This document shows positions 37,221 to 44,199 of a stretch of DNA of 64,000 nucleotides, in pieces; positions within the stretch are counted from its first letter, which is position 1, and each line of letters starts with the position of its first letter. The notes beneath the pieces are model-generated. The model did no database searches. It saw nothing but the letters and a program-made list of their open reading frames with translations, and was not told the origin of the DNA. Source of the DNA: Armatimonadota bacterium (GTDB lineage: Bacteria; Armatimonadota; UBA5829); NCBI GenBank assembly GCA_026392045.1, contig JAPLCU010000020.1:1-64000 (forward strand), in the 5' to 3' direction. The translations under genes and the position numbers were made by a program.

Positions 37221-38219
37221 CTAACCGATAAGCGCCGGCACCTCGACCAGCGGTCCGATAACCGCCGCAAACGCCTGCCCGGAGTTTATTCCGAACACTG
37301 CCACCGCCACCGCAATAGCCAGCTCAAAGTTATTGCTTGCCGCTGTAAACGAAAGTGTGGCGGTTTTTGAATAGTCAGCGCCGATCTTTTTGCCCAGGTA
37401 AAAGCTCACAAGGAACATCACTACAAAATATATTAGCAGAGGGATTGCTATCCGCACCACATCAAACGGCAACCGCACAATATACTCGCCTTTGAGCGAG
37501 AACATCACAATAATAGTAAAAAGCAGCGCCGTCAGGGTTATTGGGCTGATTGCAGGAATATAATGCTTCTCATACCACTCGCGCCCTTTTGTCCTAAGTC
37601 CCACGACTCTGCTCAGGATGCCAGCGATAAACGGAATGCCAAGATAGATAAACACGCTCTTCGCGATCTCGCCGATGGTCACATGCACAGCGATGCCCTT
37701 GAGGCCAAAGATCGGCGGCAGCACCGTTATGAAAACATAAGCGTAAACCAAGAAGAACAACACCTGAAAGATCGAGTTAAATGCCACCAGACCGGCGGCA
37801 TATTCCGTGTCGCCGTGGGCAAGCTCGTTCCATACGATTACCATTGCGATACAACGCGCGAGGCCGATCATAATCAGCCCCACCATGAAATCCGGCTTAT
37901 CCCGCAAGAAGATTATTGCCAGCGCAAACATCAGTATTGGCCCGATAATCCAGTTTTGCACAAGAGATAGTGTGAGAATCCGCCAATTGCGAAAAACTTC
38001 GCCCAATTCTTCATATTTGACCTTGGCGAGCGGCGGATACATCATCAGAATCAGGCCGACGGCTATGGGGATATTTGTTGTGCCTACGGAGAAACGGTTC
38101 CAAAAGTCGGCAACGCCAGGCGATAAATAGCCCGCTCCCACGCCTATAGCCATCGCCAGGAATATCCACAGCGTTAGATATCTGTCTAAAAACGAAAGTT
38201 TCTTAGTTACTCCATCCAT
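37221..38219 (-). CDS. acr3: ACR3-family arsenite efflux permease
   Basis: About 332 residues with ten predicted membrane spans. The functional cysteine motif [15 protein letters not shown] and the later [15 protein letters not shown] are ACR3 hallmarks. It pumps arsenite out of the cell using the proton gradient. The start is the ATG at 38219, with AGGA seven bases upstream; a GTG two codons earlier also exists. It is the central transporter of the operon and should export the product of ArsC. Confidence 0.96.
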   Translation of the reverse strand: MDGVTKKLSFLDRYLTLWIFLAMAIGVGAGYLSPGVADFWNRFSVGTTNIPIAVGLILMMYPPLAKVKYEELGEVFRNWRILTLSLVQNWIIGPILMFALAIIFLRDKPDFMVGLIMIGLARCIAMVIVWNELAHGDTEYAAGLVAFNSIFQVLFFLVYAYVFITVLPPIFGLKGIAVHVTIGEIAKSVFIYLGIPFIAGILSRVVGLRTKGREWYEKHYIPAISPITLTALLFTIIVMFSLKGEYIVRLPFDVVRIAIPLLIYFVVMFLVSFYLGKKIGADYSKTATLSFTAASNNFELAIAVAVAVFGINSGQAFAAVIGPLVEVPALIG

Positions 38220-38250
38220 TGTCACGTCCTGATGTTTGCTTTAGTTCTTC

Positions 38251-38967
38251 TTAAAACGTCATTGATACCAGATAAGCTCCCGCCGCTATAACCAAAACTC
38301 CGCAAATACGCCTCACTATGACAGCGCCTTTCGATTTTTCATTCCAGTTCAGATAACGCTGCACAGACTCGGCAGATGAACCTGCGAGCGCAATCACCAG
38401 GCAGTGTCCGATGCCGTATAGAGCCACAAGCGCAAATGCATAGATAAAGCTCGATTCAGCCGCTGCCCTGCGGCTTGCTTCCAGCACCGGTATCATGAAA
38501 GTGAAAGTGCATGGCCCAAGCGCAATTCCGAACACCAAGCCGAGTATGAATGCCGCCAGCGCTCCTCGTCGTTTCAGACCGATATTACCGGGGCCCGAAA
38601 ACGGCGTGGGTATGATCCCGATGAGGTTGAGGCCGACCAGCAAGAATATCACTGCCACGATATAGTTGCCGCACACACCGACGTCACCCCACAGCCTGCC
38701 CATCAGCCCAGTGATAACGCCCAAAATGGCGATAGTGACGAGAATCCCAAGCGCGAAAAGCGAGGATATTCCAAAGGCCTTGGCCCAGGTCATCTTGCCC
38801 TGCCCGCTGATGAACCCGACTATAAGTGGAATGCTCGATAGGTGACAAGGGCTCACCGCCACACTCAGTATTCCCCATAAAAACGACGCTATCAGGGCAA
38901 CGTAAACCGAACCGCTCACAGCGGTATAGACCCATTCGAATATATGCTCTAATATATGCTCTAACAA
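38251..38967 (-). CDS. CcdA-type transmembrane thiol-disulfide transporter
   Basis: 238 residues, six predicted spans. Cys and Pro residues near the start of the first and fourth spans (VAVSPCHLSSIPL and ALGPCTFTFMIP) match the redox Cys pair of CcdA/DsbD-beta. These proteins carry electrons from cytoplasmic thioredoxin across the membrane. Here it lies between two thioredoxin-fold genes and ACR3. The TTG start has AGGAG upstream, and a 12-base direct repeat encodes LEHI-LEHI at the N-terminus. Confidence 0.9.
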   Translation of the reverse strand: MLEHILEHIFEWVYTAVSGSVYVALIASFLWGILSVAVSPCHLSSIPLIVGFISGQGKMTWAKAFGISSLFALGILVTIAILGVITGLMGRLWGDVGVCGNYIVAVIFLLVGLNLIGIIPTPFSGPGNIGLKRRGALAAFILGLVFGIALGPCTFTFMIPVLEASRRAAAESSFIYAFALVALYGIGHCLVIALAGSSAESVQRYLNWNEKSKGAVIVRRICGVLVIAAGAYLVSMTF

Positions 38968-38979
38968 AACGCTCTGCTC

Positions 38980-39372
38980 CTATTTGGTAAGCTTAATCCC
39001 CAGCTCTTTGAACTTCTTTACTATCTCAGCCTTGGCCCAATATCCCTCGTGCCTGAAAAGTTCTTTGCCTTTGGCGTTATAGAATATCTGCAGTGGAATG
39101 AGTTTAACTTTGTATTTCTTTACTGCCGCTGTGTCTTTTTTTACATCTATGAAATCTACTTTGAGCTTGCCCTTGTATTCGACCTTCAGCTCATCCAGCA
39201 CCTTGGCCATCATCTTGCACGGCACGCAAGTGGTGGCGCCAAGGTCCAGCAGCCGAGGCAGGGCTTTTGGAGTCACCTTAGGTTTGGGTTTTGCCGGTGT
39301 ATTGGCTGCGATGGCCCACGAGACCGCCAAAACAGTGATAACTGCTGCAATCCCGAAAATTTTACGCTTCAT
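38980..39372 (-). CDS. Exported thioredoxin-like protein
   Basis: 130 residues: a signal peptide or anchor (about 5-22) followed by a thioredoxin fold with TTCVPCKMM and VKLIPLQIFY. It ends only 12 bases before the CcdA-like gene and is a likely periplasmic electron acceptor of that protein. AGGAG lies upstream of the ATG. Confidence 0.88.
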   Translation of the reverse strand: MKRKIFGIAAVITVLAVSWAIAANTPAKPKPKVTPKALPRLLDLGATTCVPCKMMAKVLDELKVEYKGKLKVDFIDVKKDTAAVKKYKVKLIPLQIFYNAKGKELFRHEGYWAKAEIVKKFKELGIKLTK

Positions 39373-39383
39373 GGTATTTTCTC

Positions 39384-39761
39384 CTATTCACACTTTACGT
39401 CAATCATAGCGCGGCAAGCAGATGTTACACATTCTATATCTGCTTCCGGCAAAGAAAAGTTGCGATTCTTTTCTATTCCCAAATCCGTGACCACAACATA
39501 GCAGTAATTATCGATCCCGGACCGTTCCATAATGAGCTTCGCGCAGGCGACCCCGCAGCCATCAATCACAACCAGTTTTTCTACTTCGTTGACTGCGCTC
39601 ACCATCGCATCAATGTCTCCGCCAGGGCCAGCGAGACAATAAAACTTGGCCGATTGTTCGATATCCAACCTCTTTGCGGCCTCATTTGACAGTTGGCCAA
39701 CATTAGAAGCCCCCGAGCACGCCAAAACCATCTTTGAACTTCCACTACAATTGCACGACAT
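39384..39761 (-). CDS. DGC-domain putative zinc-binding protein
   Basis: 125 residues. The DGC motif VIDGCGVACAK names the family (PF08859); other cysteines are in the MSCNCSG N-terminus, LACSGASN, FYCLAGPGG and near the end. Function in the family is unproven; the genes often occur with arsenic or redox clusters. AAGGAG lies seven bases before the ATG. It lies between two thioredoxin-fold genes. Confidence 0.85.
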   Translation of the reverse strand: MSCNCSGSSKMVLACSGASNVGQLSNEAAKRLDIEQSAKFYCLAGPGGDIDAMVSAVNEVEKLVVIDGCGVACAKLIMERSGIDNYCYVVVTDLGIEKNRNFSLPEADIECVTSACRAMIDVKCE

Positions 39762-39773
39762 TTTCTTGCTCCT

Positions 39774-40007
39774 TTAAGCGATCAGTTTTTTGATCTCATC
39801 AACGCTCGGCACTTTGCCGACAACTTTCACCTCGCCGTCCACCGCAAGCGCAGGCGTCATCATAACCCCGAATTGCATGATTTGCTGAATGTCCGATATT
39901 TTCTCCAGTTCGTAATCCAAGCCAAGTGAGTCTGCGGCTTCCTTTGTGAGATCAAATAGCTTGGCGCACTTCGCACACCCCATCCCCAGAATCTGCAGTT
40001 TTTTCAT
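39774..40007 (-). CDS. Small thioredoxin-fold redox-active disulfide protein (TIGR00412 type)
   Basis: 77 residues with a MGCAKCAKL CxxC motif after the first strand and MMTPALAVDG with the cis-Pro. It is cytoplasmic and may reduce ArsC or feed the CcdA homologue. GAGGAGG lies seven bases before the ATG. It is the first gene after the degenerate ArsR-type operator at 40030-40059. Confidence 0.92.
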   Translation of the reverse strand: MKKLQILGMGCAKCAKLFDLTKEAADSLGLDYELEKISDIQQIMQFGVMMTPALAVDGEVKVVGKVPSVDEIKKLIA

Positions 40008-40029
40008 TGATTATCCTCCTCAAATCTTA

Positions 40030-40059
40030 TTTGCTAGTTGGCGCAATAGCCAATTGAGC
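40030..40059. promoter_or_regulatory. Second, degenerate ArsR-type operator
   Basis: Left half TTTGCTAGTTGG (40030-40041) matches 11 of 12 bases of the operator half at 40418-40429. An 8-bp spacer ending in ATAG follows, then CCAATTGAGC (40050-40059), an imperfect right half. Same spacing as the perfect operator. It lies between arsR and the redox genes. Confidence 0.65.
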
Positions 40060-40084
40060 GTTAAAAAAGAGAAGCCCTATTGGC

Positions 40085-40405
40085 CTACTCCACGAAAGAT
40101 AAATGCTGCTCGGCATTAGTACGCAGCACCGATTCCACGCAATTGAAAAAGGTCATCACGCAAGGGCAGCATAACGTATAATAAACCTGCAGCCCACGCT
40201 TTGAATCACTCAGTATACCCGCCGCCTTTAGCACAGCCAAATGCTTTGAAACGGTAGACATATCCGCCCCAATCATTTCGGTGAGCTCAAAAACGCACTT
40301 TTCGCCTTTGGATAGCTGATCGACTATAAATAGCCGAGTCGGATGCGCCATCGCCTTGATAATTCTCGCCTGAGCCTCAAATCTTGCCTGAGTTTGTGCG
40401 TCCAT
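40085..40405 (-). CDS. arsR: ArsR-family metalloregulator
   Basis: A 106-residue winged-helix repressor. The recognition helix is DMSTVSKHLAVLKAAG. Cysteines occur at EKCVFEL and, clustered, in YTLCCPCVMTFFNC near the C-terminus; the latter group differs from the classical ELCVCDL site and may be the sensing site for As(III) or thiol state. It heads the minus-strand operon. GAGGT lies five bases upstream of the ATG, and a perfect operator overlaps its promoter region. Confidence 0.93.
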   Translation of the reverse strand: MDAQTQARFEAQARIIKAMAHPTRLFIVDQLSKGEKCVFELTEMIGADMSTVSKHLAVLKAAGILSDSKRGLQVYYTLCCPCVMTFFNCVESVLRTNAEQHLSFVE

Positions 40406-40416
40406 TTATTACCTCA

Positions 40417-40450
40417 CTTTGCTATTTGGTATTATAGCCAAATAGCAAAG
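40417..40450. promoter_or_regulatory. Perfect 13-bp inverted repeat, operator for ArsR
   Basis: CTTTGCTATTTGG (40417-40429), an 8-bp spacer (TATTATAG) and CCAAATAGCAAAG (40438-40450). It begins 12 bases before the arsR ATG, directly upstream of the ribosome site, consistent with autorepression. Confidence 0.85.
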
Positions 40451-40479
40451 GCGTGTCAAGTTGAGTGAAAGAAAATGCA

Positions 40480-40617
40480 ATCACAGAAACACGGAATTAC
40501 GGAAGCACAGAAAAAGATTTGTATTCTCTATTCGATGCAACGCAGGCTTTTCAGCCAAACTAGCCTCTTCTTATCCGACTCTATTCCGTGATTCCCGAAT
40601 TCCGTGCTTCCGTGATT
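40480..40617. repeat. Long imperfect inverted repeat (family R7)
   Basis: The left arm (40480-40513) starts ATCACAGAAACACGGAATT. The right arm (40584-40617) contains GAATTCCGTGCTTCCGTGAT. The arms are about 26/33 complementary over a 70-base loop. It resembles the arms at 14704-14887 and lies between arsR and the pterin dehydratase gene. Confidence 0.65.
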
Positions 40618-40656
40618 AAAAAGTTGATTGCCATGATTTGTAGGTTTTCTAATCAA

Positions 40657-40995
40657 CTAGCCTGTGCTCGCGTTATTGATTATTGTGCTTATCTTCGCCG
40701 CAAGAATAAAGTCGTTATCAGAAAGCCCTTTTACCTTATGCGTGGTGAGTTCCACTCGCACTTTCCCCCAGGAGATGTGCAAATCCGGGTGGTGGTTTTC
40801 TTGTTCGGCGAGCAGTGTGATTCTATTGGCAAATCGCATCGCCTCTACGAAGTTGGGAAACTTAAAAGTGCGCTCGATGACATTGTCTTTGAGCTCCCAT
40901 CCGGGTATTTGCGTGAGCATTTCCTCGGCTTTTTCATGGCTCATCGCTGCTTGACTTTCGGAGCACGCTTCGCATTTTTTCTCTGCCAAATCCAT
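40657..40995 (-). CDS. phhB: Pterin-4a-carbinolamine dehydratase
   Basis: 112 residues. The family active-site pattern is intact: ENHHPDLHISWGKVRVELTTH followed by a distal Asp (LSDNDF). It dehydrates 4a-hydroxy-tetrahydropterin; in bacteria without aromatic amino-acid hydroxylase it may serve other pterin chemistry. The N-terminal 17 residues contain two Cys and are longer than usual. AGGAGG lies seven bases before the ATG. No hydroxylase gene is seen nearby. Confidence 0.93.
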   Translation of the reverse strand: MDLAEKKCEACSESQAAMSHEKAEEMLTQIPGWELKDNVIERTFKFPNFVEAMRFANRITLLAEQENHHPDLHISWGKVRVELTTHKVKGLSDNDFILAAKISTIINNASTG

Positions 40996-41060
40996 CGTGG
41001 GGCCTCCTTGGGATTATTAATCCCATGCTTCCCGAAGTAGATTTGTGCTAATCAAAAACA

Positions 41061-41098
41061 GGGGTTGGGTGTTTGGTGTCAGGTGTTGGAGAAGGAAA
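41061..41098. repeat. Heptamer tandem array
   Basis: Units GGGTGTT, TGGTGTC, AGGTGTT, GGAGAAG. It is closely related to the array at 10081-10120, including the GGAGAAGG-type end. Confidence 0.65.
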
Positions 41099-41123
41099 GT
41101 GTTTGTGGAACATTGATAGGTAG

Positions 41124-41229
41124 CATGCTGCTCATCCTTCGAGAGCCTCAGGATGGCGAAGTGGGGGCTCAGGATGGCGAAGTGGAGCCTCAGGATGGCG
41201 AGGTGGCGCCTCAGGATGGCGAAATTGAG
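41124..41229. repeat. 21-bp tandem repeat, four units, with conserved flank (family R5)
   Basis: Units at 41146-41166, 41167-41187, 41188-41208 and 41209-41229, core CTCAGGATGGCGA. The 22-base flank (41124-41145) matches the inverted flank at 33592-33613 at 21 positions. Confidence 0.85.
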
Positions 41230-41303
41230 GCTCAGGAATAGGACTGTGCGATGTTTTGGCATTTCAATGCCAGAACCGAAGTCTAAACTTCTTGACCTTT
41301 TGA

Positions 41304-42206
41304 CTAGTTCGAGGACGGTTTGTCGTCATCTGTGGTAAAGAGATCGACCTCGCCGATGTTAAAGCGATCTTCTATCAGCCGAAGCGTTTTGTCTTCATCA
41401 GCTGCAAAAGCGATCATCTGTTTGTCCTGTTCTTCGACCTCAAACGCCGTGATCATAGCCCGGGCTTCCGCGCATGCCATGCAGTCCGGCAGGTCGCAAA
41501 GCAGAGCTTCGTTATCAAACTTCAGCAGCTCCACGGCGGCGTTCACAACAGCCCTGGCGGACATCAGCCTGGCTCGGCAGTCTCCAATGAAAGTCTCTTT
41601 GATTGCGTCATTTTCCTGCAAAGGTTCTTCTATTACATTAAAACCATTGCTGCAGCCGGGCCGCCTGATCCATTTGCGGGTAACTTTGCCTCGTGAGGTG
41701 AGAACATCTATCAGGTGCGAGCGATCCAGATAAGGCAGTTTCACCATTTCCTCTGCCACATGTATGATGGAACTCTTGGTGTGATCTATGCCCAGCAGCA
41801 AGATTTTTCCATTTGCCTGCAGCAGCTTAAAGAGCGCCGATCCGCGCGCGAAGGCGTGGGTTTTCTCGTGTCCTTCTGTGATGACATCCCCAAGAGCGCC
41901 GATTGCCGCCACTGAGTGCGTGGGATGATGGCTGCGGAGGGCATTGGGACGCTTTCGAGCTGCCTCGGTGATTGCGCCGCAAACCGAAGGCGTATTTACG
42001 GGGTCGAAAACGCCTGGGGTATAATTGTAAGTCGGTACGACAAGAGTGCCTTGTGCGCCGATAACATCCAAAATGGCGTCAACAACCGCATCAGCCCCGC
42101 CGTCCATTTTTCCAAAGCTGGAAAGCGAGCTGTGCACCAGCACATTATCTCCAATGCCGAGCCCCAGCGCGCCCAGGCCGGCTGCTATATCGTCCCTACT
42201 CACCAT
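41304..42206 (-). CDS. AAC(3)-family N-acetyltransferase
   Basis: A 300-residue member of the Antibiotic_NAT family: VLVHSSLSSFG, GTLVVPTYNY, LRSHHPTHSVAAIG and LLLGIDHTKSS are conserved. Known members acetylate the 3-amino group of aminoglycosides, but many chromosomal homologues have other or unknown substrates, so resistance should not be assumed. AGGAG lies eight bases before the ATG. Two R2 palindromes occupy the upstream region, one ending exactly at the ribosome site. Confidence 0.88.
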   Translation of the reverse strand: MVSRDDIAAGLGALGLGIGDNVLVHSSLSSFGKMDGGADAVVDAILDVIGAQGTLVVPTYNYTPGVFDPVNTPSVCGAITEAARKRPNALRSHHPTHSVAAIGALGDVITEGHEKTHAFARGSALFKLLQANGKILLLGIDHTKSSIIHVAEEMVKLPYLDRSHLIDVLTSRGKVTRKWIRRPGCSNGFNVIEEPLQENDAIKETFIGDCRARLMSARAVVNAAVELLKFDNEALLCDLPDCMACAEARAMITAFEVEEQDKQMIAFAADEDKTLRLIEDRFNIGEVDLFTTDDDKPSSN

Positions 42207-42219
42207 ACGTCGAACTCCT

Positions 42220-42287
42220 GCGGGCGGATCAGAGATTCCACCCGAACATGGGTTGATAAGCGGGCTGGATCAGAGATTCCGCCCGAA
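42220..42287. repeat. Two R2 palindromes upstream of the AAC(3)-family gene
   Basis: Copies at 42220-42247 and 42260-42287, each with core GGATCAGAGATTCC and closing CCCGAAC. The nearer copy abuts the AGGAG ribosome site of the gene, so its hairpin could mask or expose it. Confidence 0.85.
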
Positions 42288-42354
42288 CATGACCGTACAT
42301 AGAGAAAGAGAGGCAGCTAGAGCATACCTCTCAAAATCTGCTATAATGCGCTAT

Positions 42355-42618
42355 CTAAGCCTGTTTGGCGATTGCGCGTTTCATGAGCCTGGACTTGCGT
42401 CGAGCGGCTGCGTTCGGGTGTATAATACCCCTCTTCGCTGCCTTATCGACTATACTCACAGTCTCGTGCAAAAGCGCTGCAGCTCCTTCGGCTTTTTTGT
42501 CCTGTGCGATCTTGGTCTTCTTTACGAAGGTCTTGATCTTGGATTTGGCAGCCAGGTTTCGCAGTCTGCGCTCGCGAGACTTCTTAACGTCCTTGACAAC
42601 TGATTTAATATTTGGCAA
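42355..42618 (-). CDS. rpsT: 30S ribosomal protein S20
   Basis: An 87-residue basic, helical protein. MPNIKSVVKDVKKSRERRLRN and the C-terminal KGIIHPNAAARRKSRLMKRA-type ending (here RGIIHPNAAARRKSRL) are S20 hallmarks. It binds 16S rRNA early in 30S assembly. It stands alone with its own promoter. Confidence 0.97.
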   Translation of the reverse strand: MPNIKSVVKDVKKSRERRLRNLAAKSKIKTFVKKTKIAQDKKAEGAAALLHETVSIVDKAAKRGIIHPNAAARRKSRLMKRAIAKQA

Positions 42619-42674
42619 CTAGGTCTCACCCCCCTGTCCTTGCCAACGGTTAATAATAAAGCGTGAACCCTATC

Positions 42675-42703
42675 AATATATCAGTTTTGCGGAAAAAAGG
42701 CAA
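42675..42703 (-). promoter_or_regulatory. Promoter of rpsT
   Basis: Minus strand: TTGCCT (42703-42698), a 17-bp spacer and TATATT (42680-42675), with a leader of about 50 nt before the ATG. Confidence 0.65.
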
Positions 42704-42838
42704 GTGTGATATCACTTCTCTTTGTAATAATCGGTTACAAAGCGCCATCTCATCGGGTATACGATGCTAAATGGAGTTTTGTCAGAACGAGATGGTCAAG
42801 AAATCAGGTCAGATGCGAGGGCCGGGATTCAGATAAAC

Positions 42839-44014
42839 ATGATATTTGAACAACAACCAAACCGCAGGCCGCCGAAAGCGGCGTATGTGCACATACCTTT
42901 TTGCATATCTAAATGCCATTATTGCGAGTTCAACTCCTACCCGGGCCTTGATCCGATCTTTGGCCAGTATGTGCAGGCGCTGATTGCGGAGATTCAAAAC
43001 ACGCCTGGTGATACCTTCGATGCGCTTGATACCGTTTACTTTGGAGGGGGCACGCCCACCATACTCCCCGCCAATTATCTGATGGACGCCCTGGCAGCGC
43101 TGCGGCGAATTTTCGGAATTGCCCAAAACGCCGAAATCACCATCGAGGCAAATCCGGGCGCTATTGACGAACCAAAGCTATCGCAGCTTCGCAGCGGTGG
43201 GTTCAACAGGCTCAGCATCGGCGTTCAATCGTTCGATGACGAGCTTCTAAAATCCATCGGGCGGGCGCACACAGCCCAGCAGGCAATCGACGCCTATCAA
43301 GCCGCACGGCAGGCAGGTTTCGCAAATATCGGCATAGACCTGATTTTCGCGCTGCCAGGCCAGACCCTCGAAAATTGGAAAAGCACCCTGAGCGAAGCCA
43401 TCGAACTGCGCCCCGAGCATATTTCGCTCTATGAGCTTTCAATAGAGGAGGGCACCCGTTTCAGCGAGCTTTGCCAGCAGGGCAAGCTGAACTTGCCGGA
43501 TGAAGACCTGCAGCTGGAAATGTATGAGCTTGTTATATCCACGCTAACCAAAGCTGGATTCGAGCACTACGAGGTCTCAAACTTCGCCCAACCCGGCTTC
43601 CGAAGCAGGCACAATCAGGTATATTGGCGCAATAAACCCTACTACGGATTTGGCGCAGGCGCGACCAGCTACCTAGACGGCGTGCGAGCGCGCAGAGTAG
43701 CCGACCCAAAGCTTTACATAACCAAAATCTGCTCGGAATCCGACCCTTATGAGTTCTCCGAACACCTGACAGGCCGCGCGATGCTGGCAGAAACCATAAT
43801 TCAAGGCCTGCGAATGCTGGATGGAATAGACACAAAGGAAATTGACTCAGATTATTGCACAGATATCGCGCTGGAATTCGAGCAAGAAATAGCAAAACTA
43901 ATCCAGCGAGGCCTGCTGGAAGAAATCGACGGCAAATTCAAAGTGACCCACCAGGGCTTATTGCTTATGAACGATGTGGCGGCGGAGTTTGTTTGTTCGT
44001 CTGAGAGTCAATAG
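42839..44014 (+). CDS. hemW: Radical SAM HemW/coproporphyrinogen oxidase-like protein
   Basis: About 391 residues from the ATG at 42839 (MIFEQQPNRRPPKAAYVHIPFC). The cluster motif is CISKCHYCEF (CX3CX2CxF), followed by FGGGTPT, SIGVQSF and the C-terminal HemW extension (YWRNKPYYGFGAGATSY). Motif and size fit HemW, a heme-binding protein often misnamed HemN. The frame is open from an ATG at 42764, but that N-terminus is not family-like; neither start has a strong ribosome site. Confidence 0.88.
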   Translation: MIFEQQPNRRPPKAAYVHIPFCISKCHYCEFNSYPGLDPIFGQYVQALIAEIQNTPGDTFDALDTVYFGGGTPTILPANYLMDALAALRRIFGIAQNAEITIEANPGAIDEPKLSQLRSGGFNRLSIGVQSFDDELLKSIGRAHTAQQAIDAYQAARQAGFANIGIDLIFALPGQTLENWKSTLSEAIELRPEHISLYELSIEEGTRFSELCQQGKLNLPDEDLQLEMYELVISTLTKAGFEHYEVSNFAQPGFRSRHNQVYWRNKPYYGFGAGATSYLDGVRARRVADPKLYITKICSESDPYEFSEHLTGRAMLAETIIQGLRMLDGIDTKEIDSDYCTDIALEFEQEIAKLIQRGLLEEIDGKFKVTHQGLLLMNDVAAEFVCSSESQ

Positions 44015-44046
44015 AATATTCCGCCTTGTTCTTGTCGCAAAGAAAA

Positions 44047-44072
44047 AGCTCGGCGGGAGCCTCGCCCTCCCC
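44047..44072. repeat. Partial R4 repeat
   Basis: AGCTCGGCGGGAGCCTCGCC plus CTCCCC, matching the right end of the R4 copies at 33435-33504 and 45861-45923. It lies between the hemW-like gene and the phosphofructokinase promoter. Confidence 0.6.
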
Positions 44073-44097
44073 ATTTGAAACCAGTCAACATTCGCCT

Positions 44098-44126
44098 TTG
44101 TAAAATCCCATTGAAGAGTTTATAAT
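44098..44126 (+). promoter_or_regulatory. Promoter of the PPi-phosphofructokinase gene
   Basis: TTGTAA (44098-44103), a 17-bp spacer and a perfect TATAAT (44121-44126). A small hairpin (GCCCT...AGGGC) lies at about 44142-44164 in the leader. Confidence 0.65.
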
Positions 44127-44199
44127 TATAGAGGTAATGAAGCCCTTCGGCTATCAGAGGGCGCATTGCATACGATATTTAAGAAAGATGGTGTATTAA

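Larger units (their letters stand above)
40996..41303. other. Repeat-filled intergenic region
   Basis: Between the pterin dehydratase and AAC(3)-family genes. It contains a heptamer array (41061-41098), the R5 tandem array (41124-41229), a small palindrome GGCATTTCAATGCC at about 41261-41274, and octamer fragments. No gene is seen; the short frame through the tandem repeats is a by-product. Confidence 0.7.

Noticed and set aside
41124-41229. CRISPR array
   Set aside because: The repeats are directly adjacent with no spacers, and no cas genes are nearby.
41153-41338. A small frame encoding repeated RMAKW-type peptides
   Set aside because: It is simply the translation of the 21-bp tandem repeat; no ribosome site.
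41304-42206. Acquired aminoglycoside resistance gene
   Set aside because: The family fits, but there is no mobile context and chromosomal homologues often have other substrates.
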